11,174 nt of DNA from CAYTCZ01 sp964436315 (GTDB lineage Bacteria > Actinomycetota > Thermoleophilia > Gaiellales > Gaiellaceae). Location: NCBI GenBank assembly GCA_964436315.1, contig CAYTCZ010000124.1, forward strand, positions 1 to 11,174, given 5' to 3'. Below are positions 6,889-11,174 of the stretch, in pieces (position 1 is the stretch's first letter; each line of letters begins with the position of its first letter). Made by a program: the position numbers and the translations under genes. The notes under the pieces are model-generated. The model was not told the origin of the DNA. It worked only from the letters and a program-made list of their open reading frames with translations, and did no database searches.

Positions 6889-7489
6889 GCTTTCTCTTCA
6901 CGTAGCGGTAGCCCTCAGTGATGCCGGCGATCGCGAGAGCGACGACGAAGGCGATGAGGAAGCCTTTCCAGGGTTCCTCCTCGAAGGTCTTTCCTCCGAG
7001 AAAGCCGAGCATGCCGGCGTAGACCGCCCAGATGAGGGCAGCGGCGGCGTCGAACATCATGAACCGAGGCCAGTACATATGCAGGGAGCCGGCCCCGAGC
7101 GCGACAGCCGTCCGCCCACCGGGGATGAAGCGGCCGATGATTATCAGGTATCCCCCGCGCTGGTCTATCTGATCTCTCGCCCAGTCAACGCGTTTACGAC
7201 GGTCCCCCTTGAACAGCCGGTTCAGGATCGGCTCGCCGGCTTTGCGACCGATCCAGTACGCGAGGTTGTCGCCGGCAAACGCTCCGAGGGCGGCCGCGAC
7301 GATCACGAGTCCGATGTTGAGCTCGCCTGCACCGGCGAGTACTCCGGCGAGAATCACGACGGTCTCGCTCGGCAGAACCGGAAAGATCACGTCGAATGCC
7401 GCGAGCACGAAGACCAACGCATACGTCCAGTGAGAGCCTGAGGCGAGCTCGGTAAGAGAGTCGAACAGACCGGTGAGCGACTCGAACAT
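6869..7489 (-). CDS. DedA-family integral membrane protein (SNARE-associated / VTT domain)
   Basis: 206 residues with about five hydrophobic segments. DedA proteins act in the cytoplasmic membrane and are tied to lipid-carrier or phospholipid flipping and envelope homeostasis. The family marks are present: FPVLPSE near 36-42 with the conserved acidic residue, GDNLAYWIGRKAG (73-85), and GRFIPGGRTAVALGAG (119-134) carrying the two essential arginines Arg120 and Arg126. A basic C-terminal tail (YVKRKRALARG) is expected in the cytoplasm. ATG 7489 is the only start available, and AGGAG touches it with no spacer, so initiation may be weak. It overlaps the M20 gene by 20 bases. A DedA protein is an odd partner for amino-acid enzymes; co-transcription may be accidental. 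Confidence 0.9.
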   Translation of the reverse strand: MFESLTGLFDSLTELASGSHWTYALVFVLAAFDVIFPVLPSETVVILAGVLAGAGELNIGLVIVAAALGAFAGDNLAYWIGRKAGEPILNRLFKGDRRKRVDWARDQIDQRGGYLIIIGRFIPGGRTAVALGAGSLHMYWPRFMMFDAAAALIWAVYAGMLGFLGGKTFEEEPWKGFLIAFVVALAIAGITEGYRYVKRKRALARG

Positions 7490-7534
7490 CTCCTGTGAGC
7501 CTAGTGATCGCTTAGGGAGTTAGGCGTACCACTC

Positions 7535-7551
7535 GCCGGGTCGGACCCGGC
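7535..7551. terminator. GC hairpin between cupin and DedA genes
   Basis: GCCGGG (7535-7540), loop TCGGA, CCCGGC (7546-7551): a perfect 6-bp stem in the 123-base gap. There is no T-run on either side. Together with the hairpin at 7581-7606 it may slow or end transcription that leaves the cupin gene on the - strand. Confidence 0.3.
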
Positions 7552-7580
7552 TCGTCGGTGGTCCGATTCTCCGGACGCCG

Positions 7581-7606
7581 GGCGCCGGCTTTGAACGCCG
7601 GACGCC
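7581..7606 (-). terminator. Bulged 9-bp hairpin just past the cupin stop codon
   Basis: On the - strand, GGCG-T-CCGGC, loop GTTCAAA, GCCGG-CGCC forms a 9-bp stem with a single bulged T, starting 6 bases after the stop codon of the small cupin gene. The position suits a transcription terminator, but no U-tract follows. A CCGGACGCC-like repeat (7571-7579 and 7599-7606) overlaps it. Confidence 0.4.
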
Positions 7607-7612
7607 GACCCG

Positions 7613-8023
7613 TCAATGGGTGTGCTCTGGGGCAATACCGAACCGGCGGGCGGTTCCCTCCTCGGAATCGACCTGAATCAGAACTGCAGGCTCGTCTCCG
7701 ACCACCCAGGCGTCGTGTCCGGGTTCGATAACGATCACTTGTGGCGCCTTCGCCTCGAATGTGCAGCCGTCGTGGTATTCGCCCGCGATCTCACCTCGAG
7801 CCAGAAAGCCGATGTGGGCGTGCATGCAGAGCTCTGTCCGCGCCACCGGCTTCATGTGGGTCGACCAGCGGAAGCCGGCCGGATAGACGATTCGCTTGAT
7901 TCGACAGTTTCCGGTCCGGACCACGTCGACCAAGAGCCCGCCGATCTCCTGGCGCTCGGCTCCTTCGATGGGCCCGAGCAGTGGATCGGCTGTTTCAGTG
8001 TTCGACGGCTCGCGTGAGTCCAT
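7613..8023 (-). CDS. Small single-domain cupin protein
   Basis: 136 residues forming one cupin barrel. Possible metal ligands are His56 (STHMKP), His68 and His70 (CMHAHIGFLARGEIAGEYHDG) and His103 (IEPGHDAW). Cupin motif 1 lacks its usual glutamate, and motif 2 is PGHDAW, so it may bind metal through histidines only. It could be a small isomerase, dioxygenase or binding protein; sequence alone does not say. The start ATG has GGAG four bases upstream and lies 29 bases inside the preceding racemase-fold gene, so the two are almost certainly co-translated and may share a substrate. Strong hairpins follow its stop. Confidence 0.8.
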   Translation of the reverse strand: MDSREPSNTETADPLLGPIEGAERQEIGGLLVDVVRTGNCRIKRIVYPAGFRWSTHMKPVARTELCMHAHIGFLARGEIAGEYHDGCTFEAKAPQVIVIEPGHDAWVVGDEPAVLIQVDSEEGTARRFGIAPEHTH

Positions 8024-8765
8024 CGACTCCGATGAGTGAGAAGAACTTCTCGTCCTGGATCGTGTCCGGCGACGGGAACGCCACTTTCGAATGAGTCAGC
8101 CCGAGTTCGACGATCGTTTCGGTGAGTTTGATCCCAACTGGCCCCGGGTTGATCACCGGGGCGGGCAGATTCTGGCTCATGTATTCACCGGCTTGGTGCA
8201 TCGTCGTCGACCCGAGGAGGATCACGTCCGCTCCGTCATCCTCGATTGCGCGTTGGGCCTCCTCGGTGAGCTTCTCGAACATCTCCTCTTCTTTGCCCTC
8301 GAAGAGCGCTTCCACGTCCGGCGGGATGTTCACGGCACGAACCGAAGCGCATTTCTGCCAGAGGTGGTACGTGTCCAGGTTCTTCTCGTAGAGATGGCGC
8401 CACTTATCCCACATCGTGATGATCGAGAACCGCTTTCCGAGCATGATCGCAACGGCGTAGGAGACGAGCCCTGGACCGATGACGGGAATCCTGAGTCGAG
8501 CCCGCAGCGCGTAGAGCCCAGAGTCCGAGACGGTGTCCATGATGACCGCGTCGTACCCCTCCTCCTCTGCGCGAAGACCTGCCTCGGTGATGTAGATGTC
8601 GAACAGCATCGCCTCGTAATAGTCGGCGACGAGCGTCGGACTGTTGCGGACGGGAATGCACTCGACGTCGGTGTTCGGACCGAGGATCTCGTTCGGGATC
8701 TGCGCCGCCCGGTTCGCGATCCCTTCCTCGTCGAACGGAAACGGGATGATGAACTTGATGCGCAC
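7995..8765 (-). CDS. Asp/Glu-racemase-fold protein lacking both catalytic cysteines (paralog 1)
   Basis: 256 residues, the usual length for the Asp/Glu/hydantoin racemase superfamily (also home to maleate isomerase and arylmalonate decarboxylase), two Rossmann-like lobes with the active site between them. The fold is shown by MRIKFIIPFPFDEEGI, YDAVIMDTVSDSGLYALR with IPVIGPG, and GADVILLGSTTMHQAG with PVINPG. Family members normally have Cys at the position of Thr78 and at the position of Ser186. Both are replaced here, so two-base cysteine racemisation is excluded unless other residues take over. It is clearly paralogous to the gene at 10310-11083 (about half identical by eye). GTG start with AGGAGGA about 7 bases upstream. 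It overlaps the cupin gene by 29 bases. Possible roles: isomerase, lyase or decarboxylase on a small dicarboxylate. Confidence 0.85.
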   Translation of the reverse strand: MRIKFIIPFPFDEEGIANRAAQIPNEILGPNTDVECIPVRNSPTLVADYYEAMLFDIYITEAGLRAEEEGYDAVIMDTVSDSGLYALRARLRIPVIGPGLVSYAVAIMLGKRFSIITMWDKWRHLYEKNLDTYHLWQKCASVRAVNIPPDVEALFEGKEEEMFEKLTEEAQRAIEDDGADVILLGSTTMHQAGEYMSQNLPAPVINPGPVGIKLTETIVELGLTHSKVAFPSPDTIQDEKFFSLIGVDGLTRAVEH

Positions 8766-9080
8766 TGACGTCCTCCTCGCTCGCTGGCCGGCTCCGAAAC
8801 CCCTACTCGGGGGCGGACGGTACTAAACCTCGGTCATCGTCCACTTCGACACGGCGCCGGACCGTCGCGTCTCGATCGCCCGCGCGCCGCTTACCTCGCG
8901 CACGCCGCTCGCCGACCGGCGCGAAATACCTCGCCCGATCTCGCCAGACCAATCCCCCCACATCCCCACCCGGGGTGGGGAGATAGGTCTCCACCCACCA
9001 CCTGGGGAGATCGTAGACCGAGCATCTGGCGAAACACTTCCGCGCATGGTTTCGAAAGAGAGAATCTTCTGCATCCCATG
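8766..9080. other. 315-base gap between CoA-transferase and racemase-fold genes
   Basis: No gene can be supported here. Two or three - strand frames are open (for example 8823-9074, beginning MQKILSFETMRGS), but they overlap each other and have Arg/Ser/Gly-rich composition. Near the middle are TCCCCACC / GGTGGGGA (8963-8970 with 8974-8981, 3-base loop), a weaker GGTCTCC / GGAGATC pair (8986-8992 and 9006-9012) and the direct repeat TGGGGAGAT (8976-8984 and 9003-9011). The AGGAGGA ribosome binding site for the downstream gene is at its left end. It may hold a terminator for the CoA-transferase transcript and a promoter or leader for the next gene. Confidence 0.5.
8963..8981 (-). terminator. 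8-bp GC hairpin about 100 bases after the CoA-transferase stop
   Basis: TCCCCACC (8963-8970), loop CGG, GGTGGGGA (8974-8981), perfect 8-bp stem. On the - strand it is followed by TGTGGGGGGATTGG, not a U-run, so termination is uncertain. It could equally be a structured leader or operator. Confidence 0.35.
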
Positions 9081-10310
9081 TCACCCCCGCGCGGCCGCTG
9101 ATTCAGGCTCCGGCTCACCAAATACACCTGCTACCGCCAGTTCCGCGATGCGCGCGGACGTGTAGCCGCAGAGCTCAGTCAGCACCTCCTCCGTGTGCTC
9201 GCCCCGGAACGGAGCGCGCGCTACCGCCCGCTGCTCGCCGCTCAATCGAATTGAGGTCCCGATCGTCCGGACCGTCCCCAGCGATGGATGCTCGTGCTCG
9301 ACGACGCAGCCCCGAGCAATCGTCTGGGGATCTTCGAGCGCTTCCATGACGTCGTTGACCTTCGACGCCGGAATCCCCGCCGGAATGAGCAGATCGAGCC
9401 ATTCCTGAACCGTCTTTGCCCTGAAGATCTCCTCGAGAATCGGCAACAGAGTGTCCCGGTTCTCGTTCCGTGCCGCCATCGTCGAGAATCGCGGATCCTC
9501 GTTCAGATCGGGCCGCTCCATGACCTCGCACAATCGCTCCCAGAACTTCTGCTTCGCAGCGGCCACGACCAACCAGCCATCGGCCGCTTCGATGTTCTGG
9601 AACGGAACGATCGAGGCATGCGCGGAGTTCTTGCGCCGCGGCGGAACGTAGCCGTGCGTCGCAGCAAACGAACCGTTGTACCAGAGCGCTTGCAGAGCGG
9701 TCTCGAACAGCGAAATGTCGCAATCGCAGCCGATTCCCTCCCGGCGCGCGCGCCATAGGCCAGCGAGCAGAGCGATTGTGGCCGCGTACCCGCCCGTGTT
9801 ATCAGCGAGCGACAGGCCGCTCTTCGTCGGTGGCCCGTCGGGCTCGCCCGTCAGGCTTTGCCACCCGGCGAGCCCTTGCATCATGTAGTCGTAGCCTCCT
9901 TCGCCTGCCCGCGGGCCGGTCATGCCGAAGCCCGATAGCGAGCAACAGACGATCTTGGGATTGACCTCTTTGAGATCCTCGTACCTGAGCCCGAGCCGGG
10001 CCGGCTGATCGCCACGAAGATTCGAGCAGACGCCGTCCGCAGCCCTGACGAGGTCCTCGAAGACGGGCCGACCGTGGGGATGTCGGAGATCGAGCGAGAC
10101 CGACTTCTTATTGCGGTTGAAGGTCTCGAAGAAGATCGAGTCTTCGCCATCTTGGTACGGGGGAACGTAGCGCGCTACATCGCCGCCGAAGGCCGGATCC
10201 TCAATCTTGATGACCTCCGCACCGAGATCGGCGAGGTGGAGCGTCGCCCACGGGCCGGCGCCGAACTGCTCGACGGCGATTATCCGGACGTCCGCCAGAG
10301 GGAGGGCCAC
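9081..10310 (-). CDS. Family III CoA-transferase (CaiB/BaiF type)
   Basis: 409 residues, normal for this family, which moves CoA between carboxylic acids in the cytosol as an interlocked dimer. Evidence: the N-terminal VRIIAVEQFGAGPWATLHLADLGAEVIKIEDP, the NRNKKSVSLDL CoA-site block (65-75), SGFGMTGPRAGEGGYDYMMQGLAG, and SLADNTGGYAA with the catalytic Asp170, which forms the mixed anhydride. The C-terminal part has the usual IPASKVNDVMEALEDPQ. The substrate acid cannot be read; relatives act on oxalate, succinate, carnitine, citramalate or benzylsuccinate. The GTG start overlaps the TAG of the upstream racemase-fold gene (TAGTG) and has no clear ribosome binding site of its own, so translation is probably coupled. 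This ties it to the racemase-fold proteins: one may make or process the acid that is activated. Confidence 0.92.
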   Translation of the reverse strand: MALPLADVRIIAVEQFGAGPWATLHLADLGAEVIKIEDPAFGGDVARYVPPYQDGEDSIFFETFNRNKKSVSLDLRHPHGRPVFEDLVRAADGVCSNLRGDQPARLGLRYEDLKEVNPKIVCCSLSGFGMTGPRAGEGGYDYMMQGLAGWQSLTGEPDGPPTKSGLSLADNTGGYAATIALLAGLWRARREGIGCDCDISLFETALQALWYNGSFAATHGYVPPRRKNSAHASIVPFQNIEAADGWLVVAAAKQKFWERLCEVMERPDLNEDPRFSTMAARNENRDTLLPILEEIFRAKTVQEWLDLLIPAGIPASKVNDVMEALEDPQTIARGCVVEHEHPSLGTVRTIGTSIRLSGEQRAVARAPFRGEHTEEVLTELCGYTSARIAELAVAGVFGEPEPESAAARG

Positions 10311-11083
10311 TACGCGGTCGCTAGCTCGTTCGCGGCAGCTCCCTCTAGCATGGCGTGGAGCATCTCTGTCTTGTCAACGGTCGGTTTTGGATAGGCCGTT
10401 CGGCTGTGGCTAATCCCAAGGCCGAGGACGAGTTCCGCCAGTTTGTAGGTGAGCGGTCCAGGGTTGATGACGGGCACAGGAAGATTCTCCTGCAGATACG
10501 GGACCGCCTGGTGCATCGTCGTCGAGCCCATGCAGATCACGTCGGCACCGTCTTCCTCGACACATGCGAGACCAGCGTCGCGCAGTAGTGGGAAGATCTC
10601 GTCCTCTTTTCCGCCGAGCAGATTCGCAACGTCGGGCGGCTTGTTTATCGAGCGCACCGAGGCGAGCTTGTCCTTTATGCCGTATTCCATCGCGGCCTTC
10701 GTGTAGAGACCGATCCAGGGGTCCCACTGTGTAAGAACCGAGAAGCTGTGTCCGAGGATGCAGGCCATGTGAAACGACGCCTTGCCCGGAGCGATCACGG
10801 GGATGTCGAGTACCGAGCGAAGGGCGTTCATTCCGGAGTCGCTCATCGTGTCGATACAGATGGCGTCGTAGCCGTCGGCCTCCGCCGAGACTCCCGCTTC
10901 GAAGAGTGCGACGTCCGCGAGTGCCCAATCGTGATAGCTGTCGAACAGCGCTGGTCCCGCGCGCACCCCGCGGAAGTCGAACTCGATGTCGGGACCGAGC
11001 TCGACCTCGTCCATCTGCGCTTTTCGGTTCGCGATGCCTTGCTCGTCGAGGTTGAACGGAACGATCACCAGAACTTTCTTCAT
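10310..11083 (-). CDS. Asp/Glu-racemase-fold protein lacking both catalytic cysteines (paralog 2)
   Basis: 257 residues, about half identical by eye to the protein at 7995-8765 along its whole length. Shared blocks: PF.LDEQGIANR, GYDAICIDTMSDSGMNALR with IPVIAPG, the LASVRSINKPPDV segment with GKEDEIF, EEDGADVICMGSTTMHQAVPYL, VPVINPG, and GLGISHSRTAYPKP. Thr79 and Ser187 take the places of the two superfamily cysteines, as in paralog 1. Cys76 (DAICIDT) and Cys184 (VICMGS) lie close by but are not conserved in paralog 1, so they are unlikely to replace them. The ATG start has GGGAGG six bases upstream, the best ribosome binding site in this run, consistent with the first gene of an operon. The stop overlaps the CoA-transferase start by one base. 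Confidence 0.87.
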   Translation of the reverse strand: MKKVLVIVPFNLDEQGIANRKAQMDEVELGPDIEFDFRGVRAGPALFDSYHDWALADVALFEAGVSAEADGYDAICIDTMSDSGMNALRSVLDIPVIAPGKASFHMACILGHSFSVLTQWDPWIGLYTKAAMEYGIKDKLASVRSINKPPDVANLLGGKEDEIFPLLRDAGLACVEEDGADVICMGSTTMHQAVPYLQENLPVPVINPGPLTYKLAELVLGLGISHSRTAYPKPTVDKTEMLHAMLEGAAANELATA

Positions 11084-11174
11084 TCTTGCCTCCCGTTTCA
11101 GAGCTCGTTTGACATCGAACTCTAAGAGCCTATCCCGGTAGGTGCGGTGTCGTCGGGGACGGATGAGACCAAGC
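11084..11174. promoter_or_regulatory. Upstream region of the right-hand operon; possible outward promoter
   Basis: GGGAGG on the - strand (11090-11095) is the ribosome binding site of the racemase-fold gene, so its promoter should lie here or beyond the window. On the + strand TTGACA at 11109-11114 is followed after 16 bases by TATCCC (11131-11136), which could drive a divergent gene to the right. The -10 box is poor. No - strand promoter is convincing. Confidence 0.25.

Noticed and set aside
6539..7441. 300-codon + strand frame opposite the M20 and DedA genes
   Set aside because: Antisense to two clear family members; Ser/Arg/Pro-rich composition; no domain.
8823..9084. Overlapping - strand frames in the 315-base gap
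   Set aside because: Several frames are open at once, none has a ribosome binding site or family signature, and two overlap each other fully.

Overview
The window is GC-rich (roughly 60%, by eye), tightly packed bacterial DNA with Shine-Dalgarno sites and frequent GTG starts. Several proteins, above all the membrane-anchored GAF-GGDEF-EAL protein with its FQVQFRR...SFSLTEIP signature and the 'LGARHDYPDLTTITV' secreted or anchored protein, resemble families I associate with high-GC Actinobacteria such as Thermoleophilia or Acidimicrobiia. This is a judgement from memory and not a database result. No tRNA, rRNA, CRISPR array, insertion sequence or phage gene is visible.

Left part (1-3788, + strand): the last 17 codons of an unidentified gene; an N-terminally anchored extracytoplasmic protein of unknown function whose start is abnormal; a 250-base gap with a GC hairpin, palindromes and one possible tiny ORF; then a cyclic-di-GMP protein (integral membrane domain, GAF, degenerate GGDEF, apparently intact EAL). 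Its first membrane segment lies in another frame, and a tandem TTCC TTCC at 1373-1380 accounts exactly for the shift.

Middle (3763-5666): a class I PLP aminotransferase (- strand), whose 3' end overlaps the EAL gene tail to tail by 26 bases, and, diverging from it across 62 bases, a thiol-dioxygenase-like cupin (+ strand). Together they could handle a thiol or sulfinate amino acid, but this is inference.

Right part (5680-11083, - strand): transcribed from right to left are an Asp/Glu-racemase-fold protein, a family III CoA-transferase (TAGTG overlap), a 315-base gap, a second Asp/Glu-racemase-fold protein, a small cupin (29-base overlap), a DedA membrane protein, and an M20 Zn amidohydrolase of the carbamoylase/ureidase type (20-base overlap with DedA). 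The outer pieces look like a small catabolic cassette: C-N hydrolysis, racemase-fold chemistry and CoA activation.

The most unusual signal is that both racemase-fold paralogs carry Thr and Ser exactly where the two catalytic cysteines of this superfamily normally sit, yet keep the surrounding motifs (DT.SDSG and GSTTMHQ). They are therefore unlikely to be ordinary cofactor-independent racemases. With the neighbouring CoA-transferase and cupin they are the best candidate here for an undescribed activity.
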